13,109 nucleotides of DNA from Clostridia bacterium (GTDB lineage Bacteria > Bacillota_A > Clostridia > Christensenellales > UBA1242), in assembly GCA_017454425.1 (NCBI GenBank), contig JAFTCZ010000043.1, positions 1-13,109 of the forward strand, in the 5' to 3' direction. The translations under genes and the position numbers were made by a program. The first letter of the stretch is position 1. Each line of letters begins with the position of its first letter. The notes beneath the pieces are model-generated. The model saw nothing but the letters and a program-made list of their open reading frames with translations. It was not told where the DNA came from and ran no database searches. This document shows positions 1 to 6,104 of this stretch, one piece after another.

Positions 1-40
1 CGGTTTCTTTATTGATTTTGTCCATAACTATAAAGCTCAT
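1..40 (-). CDS. Truncated 5' end of an unknown element gene
   Basis: Only the first 13 codons lie in the window, reading MSFIVMDKINKET, and the gene continues past position 1. The start is chosen because a strong GGAGGTGG ribosome binding site (complement of about 45-52) sits just upstream of the ATG at 38-40. It is the third gene of the leftward operon, 13 nt after the preceding stop. That position suits an early gene of a prophage or integrative element, but nothing in the short peptide identifies a function. Confidence 0.6.
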   Translation of the reverse strand, partial: MSFIVMDKINKET

Positions 41-53
41 TTTTCCACCTCCA

Positions 54-212
54 TTAATAATCAGTTGAAATATCCGTGCCAAAATCTTCTTTGAACTTCC
101 TGCACAATGCATCAATGATGTACAAAATTGATGGTACATCACAACATATTCCAGGCAACTTCTTAAATACTTTTTGAATTTCTTGCTCAACTTGGTTTTT
201 ATTTACTTTCAT
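54..212 (-). CDS. Small hypothetical protein, 52 aa
   Basis: This 52-residue ORF begins MKVNKNQVEQEIQKVF and ends GTDISTDY before a TAA stop. I do not recognise a family. It is soluble-looking and mixed in charge, with a predicted amphipathic helical start (about residues 5-19) and a CC pair at 23-24; there is no signal peptide or membrane segment. The case that it is real rests on expression signals: a strong AGGAGGTGG ribosome binding site just upstream, and an ATGA overlap with the stop of the preceding 84-aa gene, which is typical of translational coupling. It probably belongs to the early leftward operon of the integrated element, though its role cannot be inferred. Confidence 0.65.
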   Translation of the reverse strand: MKVNKNQVEQEIQKVFKKLPGICCDVPSILYIIDALCRKFKEDFGTDISTDY

Positions 213-463
213 TCTTCCACCTCCTGCATTCTTAATTGTTCGTGGCCGTCTGGATACTGTTCCTCTGGTGCGACAACATCGCTGTCGTTGATAAAGAAGT
301 CAAACGGTACAGTTAGTTCGCGTGTGATTGCGATGTATTCGTCAAGTTTAACTGAACATTGTTGGTTGATTATTTTATAGAATCGTTTAGGCGGAATGTT
401 TGCGAGTTGGGCCAGTTTATAGTACTTAACACCAAGATTGTTGCAGTAGTCTTTTAATTTCAT
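209..463 (-). CDS. Cro-like helix-turn-helix protein, 84 aa
   Basis: This small protein is the first gene of the leftward operon. Residues about 10-57 look like a compact helix-turn-helix domain: YYKLAQLANIPPKRFYKI gives the paired helices, followed by DEYIAITRELTVPFDFFIND, the helix-plus-loop that often closes Cro/XRE-type folds. The C-terminal 25 residues are acidic and probably flexible. The ATG follows an AGGAG ribosome binding site with about 7 nt spacing. It diverges from the XRE repressor gene across a shared regulatory gap, so a Cro-like antirepressor or an excisionase/early regulator role is likely. The fold assignment is by eye and moderate; the exact role is inference. Confidence 0.7.
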   Translation of the reverse strand: MKLKDYCNNLGVKYYKLAQLANIPPKRFYKIINQQCSVKLDEYIAITRELTVPFDFFINDSDVVAPEEQYPDGHEQLRMQEVEE

Positions 464-481
464 AATTTACTCCTTTATTCG

Positions 482-501
482 TTTTGGGTAATTTTAATCA
501 A
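482..501. promoter_or_regulatory. Operator candidate O1, over the leftward promoter
   Basis: TTTTGGGTAA at 482-491 recurs in inverted orientation about 80 bp away. Here it extends into an imperfect dyad of the form TTGnnTAAnnTTAnnCAA (484-501), a suitable target for a dimeric XRE repressor. It covers the -10 box and start-site side of the leftward promoter. Binding is inferred from sequence only. Confidence 0.45.
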
Positions 502-519
502 AAAAAATAAATAAGTCAA
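491..519 (-). promoter_or_regulatory. Leftward promoter of the Cro-like operon
   Basis: On the minus strand TTGACT (complement of 514-519) and TAAAAT (complement of 491-496) are separated by exactly 17 bp, close to the sigma-A consensus. It lies about 30 bp upstream of the 84-aa gene. The -10 box abuts a TTTTGGGTAA operator candidate, so a bound repressor would block it. Confidence 0.75.
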
Positions 520-565
520 GCAAAATTATTCAAAAAAGATAAAAATTTTGCGTATAAATAAAAAA

Positions 566-578
566 ATTTTACCCAAAA
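566..578. promoter_or_regulatory. Operator candidate O2, near the repressor promoter
   Basis: TTACCCAAAA, the inverse complement of the O1 core, lies directly upstream of the extended -10 element of the repressor gene. Its other half matches the O1 dyad less well. A further related stretch (TTGGGGGTAA, about 605-614) overlaps the repressor ribosome binding site and might be a third site. This placement would suit autoregulation. Confidence 0.4.
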
Positions 579-580
579 TG

Positions 581-589
581 TGCTAAAAT
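581..589 (+). promoter_or_regulatory. Extended -10 promoter of the repressor-integrase operon
   Basis: TGCTAAAAT is an extended -10 element (TG, one base, TAAAAT). No good -35 hexamer lies at the right distance, so recognition would lean on the TG motif. The predicted start is near 596, giving a leader of about 20 nt with a GGGGG ribosome binding site at 607-611. Confidence 0.45.
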
Positions 590-617
590 TAACCTATAAC
601 AATATTGGGGGTAAAAA

Positions 618-971
618 ATGAACAGAATGAGAGAATTGAGAAAACAAAAAAACATGACCTTGGCGCAGGTGTCAAAAACCTTGAAGATTGGATTAAACAC
701 TTTGGCTGTATATGAAAGAGGTGAGCATGAGGCGGGTTATGATGTGTTGTGCAATATGTCAAAACTATATGATGTCTCAATTGATTATTTACTAGGCAAT
801 ATAGATGACTCGCAAAGTACTTCAAATTCATTAACCATAATACAAGCAAAAGAGTTGTGGTTGTCATCTTTGCGTGATTTTGACCGTACATTGGTAGAAT
901 CGGTTTTGCGCTTAGATGAAAAACACAAATATCAAGTGTTTGGCTATATCGAAAGTCTGGTAAGAGCATAG
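618..971 (+). CDS. XRE-family transcriptional repressor, CI/ImmR-like
   Basis: This 117-aa protein has a clear N-terminal HTH_3 (XRE/Cro/CI) DNA-binding domain at about residues 3-60: RELRKQKNMTLAQVSKTL, then the recognition helix before AVYERGEHE, and the YDVSIDYLLG tail usual for these domains. The C-terminal half (about 70-117) is helical and resembles the short C-termini of small SOS-independent repressors. It has no S24 peptidase domain, so RecA-stimulated self-cleavage is unlikely, and no ImmA-type protease gene is visible nearby. It probably represses the divergent leftward operon and perhaps itself. The start follows GGGGG with suitable spacing. The integrase gene starts 30 bp downstream and is probably cotranscribed. 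Confidence 0.88.
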   Translation: MNRMRELRKQKNMTLAQVSKTLKIGLNTLAVYERGEHEAGYDVLCNMSKLYDVSIDYLLGNIDDSQSTSNSLTIIQAKELWLSSLRDFDRTLVESVLRLDEKHKYQVFGYIESLVRA

Positions 972-1001
972 TATATAACAAGATGAAAGGGTGGGTTATA
1001 T

Positions 1002-2204
1002 ATGAATGCTGAAATAATGTTAAACAACGCCATAGAACAGCAAGAGGTGGCATTGCGTATGTTGTATGCTCTTAGAGGTTTTATGGACGGAGAGAAAGCG
1101 AAAAATGCGCCCCAACAGGACGCATTTGTTATTGGTGGAATGCTGGAAGCCACATTAAACAAAGAACAGCAAAGTGGTGTCAAAATGGTGTCAACCTGCA
1201 ATGAAAAACAGGGGGACATAATAGATATGAAAAATGTAACAAAACGCAAAGATGGCAGGTATGTCATACGCTATCAAGTCAACGGACACAGGGCAGTTGC
1301 CTACGCGCGCACACAAGCACAGGCGAGTGCAAAGCGTGCACAGGTGCGCAAAAAAGCAATACAATCAAACAAATTGCGTACACAATATACTTTGGAATCT
1401 TGGCTTAATTATTGGATGGAGACATACAAAAAAAACTTTATTAAATATGATGGATATATTGAGATAGGGCATATTTTGAGATTGGTTAAACAAAAATTGG
1501 GGCCAATAAAATTAGAAGCCCTAACGACTTCCCAAATTCAAGAGTATTATAATAATATTCCAAGTGGTCGCCGAAAAGAAAAAGTGATATTATATCTAAA
1601 CGCAAGTTTGAAAAAAGCAGTTGAGACACGAGTGTTAAAATATAACCCTTGCCTAGCTGTTGTAAAAGAAAAGCGTGTTAAAAATGTACGCGCCCCATTT
1701 ACAATAGATGAACAAAGGTGCATATTATCTGCTATTAAAGGGATGGATATTGAACCATACATATACTTGTACTTACTAACAGGCTTGCGCAAAAATGAAT
1801 TGCCAAAAGATATATTAGGCGCATTGGATATAGAAAACAGGCAATTCATTGCTATTAACGAAAAACAACGAGGGAAGCGCGTTGAATATAAACGAATTGA
1901 TTTAAGTCTAGCTTGTATTAATTATATTAAAGACAATGCATCAAAATTTGTTTTGGACACGGAAAAAGTTTATAGAAAGTTTGCAACTTTATTAAAACAA
2001 CTAAATATAACTGGCACAGTTCACACATTGAGGCACACATTCGCAACCAACTACTATTATTTAGGTGTGCCAGATAAAGTCATTCAGTCATGGATGGGGC
2101 ACAAAACACTTCAAGTTACACAAGATATTTATATTGGGATAACGGACAAAAATGCCAAAGATGAGCTGATTAAATTATATAATAATTTATTGTATAAATT
2201 TTGA
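1002..2204 (+). CDS. int: Tyrosine recombinase (integrase) of a mobile element
   Basis: This 400-aa phage/ICE-type integrase would catalyse integration and excision of the element. The catalytic set is visible: R263 in TGLRKNEL, a lysine in the KRVEYKR hairpin (about 292-297), H341 and R344 in HTLRHTFATN, H367 in WMGHK and the nucleophile Y377 in TQDIYIG. Residues about 76-120 (RKDGRYVIRYQVNGHR) look like an arm-binding, AP2-like N-terminal domain; about 125-215 is the SAM-like core-binding domain. Unusually, 75 residues precede the arm-binding domain. An in-frame ATG at 1227 (residue 76) with GGGGGA 10 nt upstream is a plausible alternative start; the ATG at 1002 also has a good site (AAAGGGTGG). 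It lies beside tRNA-Leu, the likely target. The gene appears intact. Confidence 0.93.
   Translation: MNAEIMLNNAIEQQEVALRMLYALRGFMDGEKAKNAPQQDAFVIGGMLEATLNKEQQSGVKMVSTCNEKQGDIIDMKNVTKRKDGRYVIRYQVNGHRAVAYARTQAQASAKRAQVRKKAIQSNKLRTQYTLESWLNYWMETYKKNFIKYDGYIEIGHILRLVKQKLGPIKLEALTTSQIQEYYNNIPSGRRKEKVILYLNASLKKAVETRVLKYNPCLAVVKEKRVKNVRAPFTIDEQRCILSAIKGMDIEPYIYLYLLTGLRKNELPKDILGALDIENRQFIAINEKQRGKRVEYKRIDLSLACINYIKDNASKFVLDTEKVYRKFATLLKQLNITGTVHTLRHTFATNYYYLGVPDKVIQSWMGHKTLQVTQDIYIGITDKNAKDELIKLYNNLLYKF
1175..1194 (-). repeat. Paired 9-bp repeat inside the 5' part of int
   Basis: TGGTGTCAA occurs twice, at 1175-1183 and 1186-1194 (11 bp apart). On the minus strand this reads TTGACACCA twice, one base different from the TTGATACCA pair at the end of the gene. 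It lies just before the alternative int start, in the region encoding the N-terminal extension. The function as a recombinase binding site is a guess. Confidence 0.5.
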
Positions 2205-2222
2205 TACCATTTTTGATACCAT
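2199..2222 (+). repeat. Tandem 12-bp repeat at the 3' end of int, possible arm-type sites
   Basis: TTTTGATACCAT is repeated head to tail at 2199-2210 and 2211-2222. The first copy contains the int stop codon. Short tandem repeats between int and the core attachment site are the usual place for integrase arm-type sites, and the core TTGATACCA is almost the same as the inverted pair at 1175-1194. Confidence 0.6.
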
Positions 2223-2237
2223 TTTTTGTCAAAAAAC

Positions 2238-2278
2238 ACAAAAAAAGAGGTTTTCAGCATTTTTTGCTAAAAACCTCT
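2238..2278 (-). terminator. Intrinsic terminator of the tRNA operon
   Basis: On the minus strand a 14-bp stem (AGAGGTTTTTAGCA against TGCTGAAAACCTCT, one mismatch) with an A-rich loop is followed by seven or more T residues. The plus strand has no T tract after the hairpin, so it terminates leftward transcription from the tRNA genes. It may also keep that transcription out of int. Confidence 0.85.
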
Positions 2279-2304
2279 GTAAGCCCCATTTTATAAGGGT
2301 TTGT

Positions 2305-2330
2305 TGGTGCCGAAAGTCGGACTCGAACCG
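2305..2330 (-). other. Probable attachment site at the tRNA-Leu 3' end
   Basis: Integrases of this type commonly target the 3' end of a tRNA gene and rebuild it with an identical element-borne segment. The 3' end of tRNA-Leu faces int, 100 bp from its stop, with only a terminator and the tandem repeat between them. The exact core cannot be defined because the other junction is outside the window. Confidence 0.5.
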
Positions 2331-2393
2331 ACACGAAATGTTAATTTCGAGGGATTTTAAGTCCCTTGCGTCTGCCAATTCCGCCATTTCGGC
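2305..2393 (-). tRNA. tRNA-Leu(TAA)
   Basis: The 89-nt gene folds as a class II tRNA. The acceptor stem is GCCGAAA/TTTCGGC with an A discriminator and encoded CCA, the anticodon loop is CTTAAAA (anticodon TAA, reads UUA), and it has the long variable arm expected of Leu. It is last in the leftward tRNA operon, and its 3' end faces the integrase. Confidence 0.96.
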
Positions 2394-2404
2394 ATAGATA
2401 GTAG

Positions 2405-2478
2405 TGGAGGCGCCACCCAGATTCGAACTGGGGATGAAGGTTTTGCAGACCTGAGCCTTACCACTTGGCTATGGCGCC
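2405..2478 (-). tRNA. tRNA-Cys(GCA)
   Basis: The 74-nt gene has a GGCGCCA/TGGCGCC acceptor stem, a U discriminator, encoded CCA and the anticodon loop CTGCAAA, giving GCA, which reads UGC and UGU. It is third in the operon, 11 bp from tRNA-Leu and 11 bp from tRNA-Gly. Confidence 0.95.
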
Positions 2479-2489
2479 ATATAAAAAAA

Positions 2490-2565
<76 letters not shown>

Positions 2566-2570
2566 ATAAA

Positions 2571-2646
2571 TGGTGGAAGTTACAGGGCTCGAACCTGTGA
2601 CCCTCTGCTTGTAGGGCAGATGCTCTACCAACTGAGCTAAACTTCC
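2571..2646 (-). tRNA. tRNA-Val(TAC)
   Basis: The 76-nt gene has acceptor stem GGAAGTT/AACTTCC, an A discriminator, encoded CCA and the anticodon loop CCTACAA with anticodon TAC. It is first in the leftward operon, about 35 bp downstream of the promoter -10 box and 5 bp from tRNA-Gly. Confidence 0.96.
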
Positions 2647-2680
2647 ACACCTATTATGCTCACATCAAGTGAACATCAAT

Positions 2681-2709
2681 ATAATAACAAATTTTGTGGT
2701 AAATTGCAA
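2681..2709 (-). promoter_or_regulatory. Promoter of the tRNA operon
   Basis: On the minus strand TTGCAA (2704-2709) and TATTAT (complement of 2681-2686) are separated by 17 bp. It lies 35 bp upstream of tRNA-Val, as expected for a short tRNA leader. Confidence 0.8.
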
Positions 2710-2791
2710 GCGTTTTTATAGAAATTTTATAAAAATTTTGCCTCGCTAGTGTTAATTATATTAGAACAAAAGAGTTTTGGTACAAATTTGT

Positions 2792-2820
2792 TTTACATAA
2801 ATAATTCAATGTGATAACAT
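2792..2820 (+). promoter_or_regulatory. Promoter of the ruvCAB operon
   Basis: TTTACA (2792-2797) and TAACAT (2815-2820) have a 17-bp spacer, and a TG one base before the -10 box makes it an extended -10. It would give a leader of about 40 nt before ruvC. No LexA-box-like palindrome was recognised between it and the gene. Confidence 0.7.
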
Positions 2821-2869
2821 AATAATATATTCATTTTTGTAAGTTTTTGTGAAATTGAGGTAGTAAAAT

Positions 2870-3358
2870 ATGGTGGTACTTGGCATAGACCCCGGATATG
2901 GTTTGGTGGGGTATGGTGTTATTGATAAACAGGGCAATAAAATTTCGGTAATTGACTATGGTGCAATATCCACCCCAAAAGACATGCCCATGTCACAAAG
3001 ATTGAATGTTATTTATGAAAGTATGTTGATGCTAATTGATAAATACAAGCCCGAAGAGGTGGGAATAGAAAAGTTGTATTGGGGCCGAAATATAACAACA
3101 GCAATACCAGTTGCGCAGGCAAGAGGGGTGATTATTCTTGCATTGCAACAGCGAGGTGTTAAGATATACGAATATACGCCACTGCAGGTCAAAAGTGCAC
3201 TTGTGGGCACTGGTAGGGCCGAAAAATCTCAGGTGCAGTATATGGTTAAAACATTGCTTAATCTTCAAAAAATACCTCGTCCCGATGATGCAGCAGACGC
3301 ACTTGCCATGGCAATATGTCACACTCAAACAAATCAAAATTTAGTTAAACGATATTAG
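2870..3358 (+). CDS. ruvC: Crossover junction endodeoxyribonuclease RuvC
   Basis: RuvC is the dimeric resolvase that cuts Holliday junctions during recombination and replication-fork repair, acting with RuvAB. The 162-aa protein is close to the family's usual length. The RNase H-like active site is complete: D7 in LGIDPG, E67 in GIEKLYW, and D140 and D143 in RPDDAADALA. The ATG follows GAGGT with about 8 nt spacing. It is the first gene of ruvC-ruvA-ruvB; ruvA starts 8 bp after its stop. Having RuvC rather than RecU as resolvase fits Clostridia better than Bacillus. Confidence 0.97.
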   Translation: MVVLGIDPGYGLVGYGVIDKQGNKISVIDYGAISTPKDMPMSQRLNVIYESMLMLIDKYKPEEVGIEKLYWGRNITTAIPVAQARGVIILALQQRGVKIYEYTPLQVKSALVGTGRAEKSQVQYMVKTLLNLQKIPRPDDAADALAMAICHTQTNQNLVKRY

Positions 3359-3366
3359 AGGGGATT

Positions 3367-3969
3367 ATGTTTAGTTTTATTAAAGGAACAATAATAGAAA
3401 GAAACGAAAATACAGTAGTTTTAGAAAACAATGGTGTGGGCTTTGAAATAAATGTGTCGGCCTATACAAGCAATGCTTTGGGCAATATTGGACAGTCAGC
3501 TTGTGTTTATACATATCTTAATGTGCGCGAAGATGAGATGTCTTTGTTTGGATTTTCAGAAAAAATGGAGCGCGAAGTATTTAAGAAGTTGTTGCTTGTA
3601 AATGGTGTTGGCCCAAGACTTGCCCTAACAATATTAAGCGGAATTCATGCGTCCGAACTAACTGTTGCTGTTGCAACAGGGCGCACTGATTTGTTAAAGG
3701 GAATAAAAGGTGTGGGCACAAAAATTCGTGAACGCATTATTTTGGAACTAAAAGAAAAAATGGACCCCTTTGCTGTATCTGATGTTAATGTTCAAGCAAA
3801 TATTTTTGATTCGCCAAAAACAAATAGCATAATACAACAAACTGTTAATGTGTTGACAGATTGGGGAGTGAGTGTTAATGTTGCACAAGATGTGGTTTCC
3901 AAGTCTTATGAAGATGGTGATACACTAGAAACATTATTAGCAAAATCATTTAAGTCATTAGGTAGGTAA
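3367..3969 (+). CDS. ruvA: Holliday junction DNA helicase subunit RuvA
   Basis: RuvA is the tetrameric protein that holds the four-way junction open and loads RuvB rings for branch migration. The 200-aa protein has the three expected domains: an N-terminal OB fold (about 1-63, starting MFSFIKGTIIER), paired helix-hairpin-helix motifs (LLLVNGVGPRLALTIL at about 75-90 and LLKGIKGVGTKIRERI at about 110-125), and a C-terminal three-helix RuvB-binding domain (about 155-200). An AGAGGGG site precedes the ATG. It is tightly packed between ruvC and ruvB, with 3 bp between its stop and the ruvB start. Confidence 0.97.
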   Translation: MFSFIKGTIIERNENTVVLENNGVGFEINVSAYTSNALGNIGQSACVYTYLNVREDEMSLFGFSEKMEREVFKKLLLVNGVGPRLALTILSGIHASELTVAVATGRTDLLKGIKGVGTKIRERIILELKEKMDPFAVSDVNVQANIFDSPKTNSIIQQTVNVLTDWGVSVNVAQDVVSKSYEDGDTLETLLAKSFKSLGR

Positions 3970-3972
3970 TAA

Positions 3973-5022
3973 ATGGAAGAGAATTTTGAAAGATTTGTTA
4001 CAAGCACAAAAAGTCAAGTAGATGACGAGATAGAAACATCTCTTCGCCCCAACAATTTAGAAGAGTATGTGGGTCAGGATAAATTTAAGAATAGCTTGTC
4101 AATTTATATTAAAGCGGCCAAAAATCGCAAAGATGCCCTAGACCATGTTTTATTGTTTGGGCCTCCGGGGCTTGGCAAAACAACGCTTGCACATATTATT
4201 GCAAGTGAATTAGATGTTCAAATAAAAGTTACAAGTGGCCCTGCAATAGAAAAAACAGCAGATTTGGCGGCAATTTTATCTAACCTAGAAAAAAATGATG
4301 TCTTGTTTATTGATGAAATTCACAGGCTTTCTCACAACATTGAAGAAGTTTTGTATCCAGCAATGGAAGATTTTGCGCTAGATTTTGTTGTTGGAACCGG
4401 CCCTGCGGCAAAAAATGTTCGTCTTCCTTTGCAACATTTTACATTAATTGGTGCTACTACTCGTGCTGGTATGCTAACAGGCCCTTTGCGTGATAGATTT
4501 GGAATTCTTGGAAGACTAGAGTTGTACGAACCAAATGATTTGGCCAGAATAATAAAACGCTCGGCCAAAATATTAAAAATTGAAATTGATGATGACGCCC
4601 TGTTATTAATTGCAAAATGCAGTCGCGGAACGCCTCGAATTGCCAATAGATTGCTAAAGCGTGTGCGTGATTATGCCCAAGTTTTGGGCACGGGGGTTAT
4701 TACACGACAAATTGCACAAAAAGCACTTTGTATGATGGAAATTGATGAACTTGGGTTAGATTTTATTGACCACAGGCTGTTAACAACCATAATAGACAAG
4801 TTTGGTGGCGGCCCAGTTGGGCTTGACACATTGTCTGCAGCTACTGGCGAAGAGGCAAGCACCATAGAAGATGTTTACGAACCTTATCTTATGCAACTTG
4901 GCTTTATTGCGCGCACCAATCGCGGAAGGGTGGCAATGCCACTTGCGTACGAGCATCTTGGTCGTAGCCTAGATGGTGAAAAACGAAAAAATTTGGAAAA
5001 CTTTGTCAAACAGCAAGATTAA
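3973..5022 (+). CDS. ruvB: Holliday junction DNA helicase subunit RuvB
   Basis: RuvB is the hexameric AAA+ motor that drives branch migration at RuvA-bound junctions. The 349-aa protein has all the key motifs: Walker A GPPGLGKT (63-70), Walker B LFIDEIH (111-117), sensor 1 GATTRAG (160-166), the arginine-finger segment GPLRDRFG (170-177), and a C-terminal winged helix with [13 protein letters not shown] and the RGR-containing end. The ATG lies 3 bp after the ruvA stop, behind a TAGGTAGGT site, implying coupled translation. In Bacillus and many Clostridia queA and tgt follow ruvB; here yajC follows directly with its own promoter, so those two genes are absent from this locus. Confidence 0.98.
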   Translation: MEENFERFVTSTKSQVDDEIETSLRPNNLEEYVGQDKFKNSLSIYIKAAKNRKDALDHVLLFGPPGLGKTTLAHIIASELDVQIKVTSGPAIEKTADLAAILSNLEKNDVLFIDEIHRLSHNIEEVLYPAMEDFALDFVVGTGPAAKNVRLPLQHFTLIGATTRAGMLTGPLRDRFGILGRLELYEPNDLARIIKRSAKILKIEIDDDALLLIAKCSRGTPRIANRLLKRVRDYAQVLGTGVITRQIAQKALCMMEIDELGLDFIDHRLLTTIIDKFGGGPVGLDTLSAATGEEASTIEDVYEPYLMQLGFIARTNRGRVAMPLAYEHLGRSLDGEKRKNLENFVKQQD

Positions 5023-5058
5023 AGCAGTTTTTGGGTTTGTTAAAGTGGCTTATTTTGG

Positions 5059-5087
5059 TTGCAAAATTAAGCAATTTATATTATAAT
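5059..5087 (+). promoter_or_regulatory. Promoter of yajC
   Basis: TTGCAA (5059-5064) and a perfect TATAAT (5082-5087) have a 17-bp spacer, about 27 bp upstream of the yajC start. No clear terminator was seen between ruvB and this promoter, so some readthrough from ruvCAB is possible. Confidence 0.8.
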
Positions 5088-5113
5088 TAAAAAATACAAA
5101 AAGGAGAATATTG

Positions 5114-5683
5114 ATGATTAGTTTATTAGCAGCACCTGGTGACACATCATTTTGGGGTCAATATGGCATTTGGTTTGTGCTTATTGTTTTGTTGATTGGC
5201 TTAATGGTGTTCAGCACAATTCGCCGCAGAAAATATGACGGGCAAGTGCAAAACATGATTGACAACTTAAAAGTGGGAGACGCAGTCAAGACTTACAGCG
5301 GTTTTTATGGCAAGATTGTTTCTATTCGTCAAACAACTGACGGAAAAGTTGTTCTTATTGAAATGGGTGAGGGCAACCGCAAAGGATATATAGAGGCCGA
5401 TATTAATGCAATTATGTGTATTGACAAAAAAGAAGATGTTGTATATGATTCAGATGGCAATATCGTAATGCCAAATTCTGAAGAAAAGGCCCCAACAGCG
5501 TCAATCACTTCACAAGAAGAGCAAAACGAAGAGCGTGTTAGCACTGCCGACAAACTTCGTGCCAAAAAAGACAAAAAGAAAAGTAAAAAAGAAGAACAAA
5601 CAATAGAGGCCGTTGAACAAAAAGAGACAACAGAAGAACAACCAAAAGAAGAAGTTGTTGATTTGGACGAGAAAAAAGAATAA
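5114..5683 (+). CDS. yajC: Preprotein translocase subunit YajC
   Basis: YajC is a small single-pass membrane protein that associates with SecDF and the SecYEG channel. The start is set at ATG 5114, 7 nt after AAGGAG; an upstream in-frame TTG at 5111 lies too close to that site. The 189-aa product has a transmembrane helix at about 15-35 (GIWFVLIVLLIGLMVF), a basic flank (IRRRKYDGQ), and the cytoplasmic YajC domain (NLKVGDAVKTYSGFYGKIVSI, about 51-105). Residues about 110-189 form a long, highly charged Lys/Glu tail, so the protein is much longer than the roughly 90-110 aa usual for the family. secD and secF lie about 600 bp downstream beyond an inverted gene, which supports the call. Confidence 0.93.
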   Translation: MISLLAAPGDTSFWGQYGIWFVLIVLLIGLMVFSTIRRRKYDGQVQNMIDNLKVGDAVKTYSGFYGKIVSIRQTTDGKVVLIEMGEGNRKGYIEADINAIMCIDKKEDVVYDSDGNIVMPNSEEKAPTASITSQEEQNEERVSTADKLRAKKDKKKSKKEEQTIEAVEQKETTEEQPKEEVVDLDEKKE

Positions 5684-5714
5684 AAGATATTATTTGATAA
5701 TATCTTTTTTATTT
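5682..5714. terminator. Bidirectional terminator between yajC and the membrane-protein gene
   Basis: GATATTA (5686-5692) pairs with TAATATC (5698-5704) around a 5-nt loop, extended by A-T pairs and flanked by an A tract on the left and a T tract on the right. It serves yajC on the plus strand and the convergent gene on the minus strand; the latter's TAA stop (5709-5711) lies in the T-rich arm. Confidence 0.8.
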
Positions 5715-6104
5715 TCGTAAACTAATACCAATTATTCCTGCAAGACTGCCCATTATTGCACCAAATACGGTGTCATAAAGTAGGTTAAGATTAAAACTAA
5801 ATGACCCATCTAAAATTGAAAACACAATAAAGGCAAGGATAGTAAACAAAACACCAATAACAGAGCCCCACAGCCAGCCTTTTGTTTTTATTTTCTTACC
5901 AAAAACAAAGCAACCAATTAATATACTTAACCCTTTGATTATTTGGTTTATTGGCTGAATTGCATTATTTGATATGCTTGTATATTTTATTACAAAAGCA
6001 AATATTAACACCGACAACAAAGCAAAAGACAAAGCCCAAAACGAGCCTTTTGTTAATTGCAAAATGATGTTTGGGTTGTCTGATTGTATATTTTTATTTG
6101 ACAT
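5709..6104 (-). CDS. Four-helix membrane protein, TIGR04086/YrzE type
   Basis: The 131-aa protein starts MSNKNIQSDN and has about four transmembrane segments: roughly 20-42 (FWALSFALLSVLIFAFVI), 55-68, 78-98 (WGSVIGVLFTILAFIVF) and 110-129 (DTVFGAIMGSLAGIIGISL). Size, topology and the glycine-rich last helix match TIGR04086 family proteins, which in Firmicutes often sit near yajC; the function is unknown. The ATG at 6102-6104 is chosen for its GAGGT site 5 nt upstream; a longer reading frame from 6164 has no ribosome binding site. Here the gene is inverted relative to yajC and secD and converges on yajC. The family call rests on topology and neighbourhood, not an alignment. Confidence 0.75.
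   Translation of the reverse strand: MSNKNIQSDNPNIILQLTKGSFWALSFALLSVLIFAFVIKYTSISNNAIQPINQIIKGLSILIGCFVFGKKIKTKGWLWGSVIGVLFTILAFIVFSILDGSFSFNLNLLYDTVFGAIMGSLAGIIGISLRK

Larger units (their letters stand above)
1..2304. mobile_element. Right end of an integrated prophage or ICE
   Basis: The stretch has the layout of the lysogeny/integration module of a temperate element: a leftward Cro-like operon, a divergent XRE repressor and a tyrosine integrase that abuts a tRNA 3' end. The element would extend left beyond the window, and its other attachment half is not visible. No structural phage or conjugation genes are present here, so phage and ICE cannot be told apart. The right limit is taken as the end of tRNA-Leu and is approximate. 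Confidence 0.7.

Noticed and set aside
589..1053. 154-aa open frame on the minus strand
   Set aside because: It lies antisense across the repressor gene and the int start, has biased Ser/Phe/Leu/His composition typical of a shadow frame, and no ribosome binding site was seen.
2246..2278. Terminator for int on the plus strand
   Set aside because: The hairpin has no T tract on its plus-strand 3' side; the T tract is on the minus strand, so it belongs to the tRNA operon.
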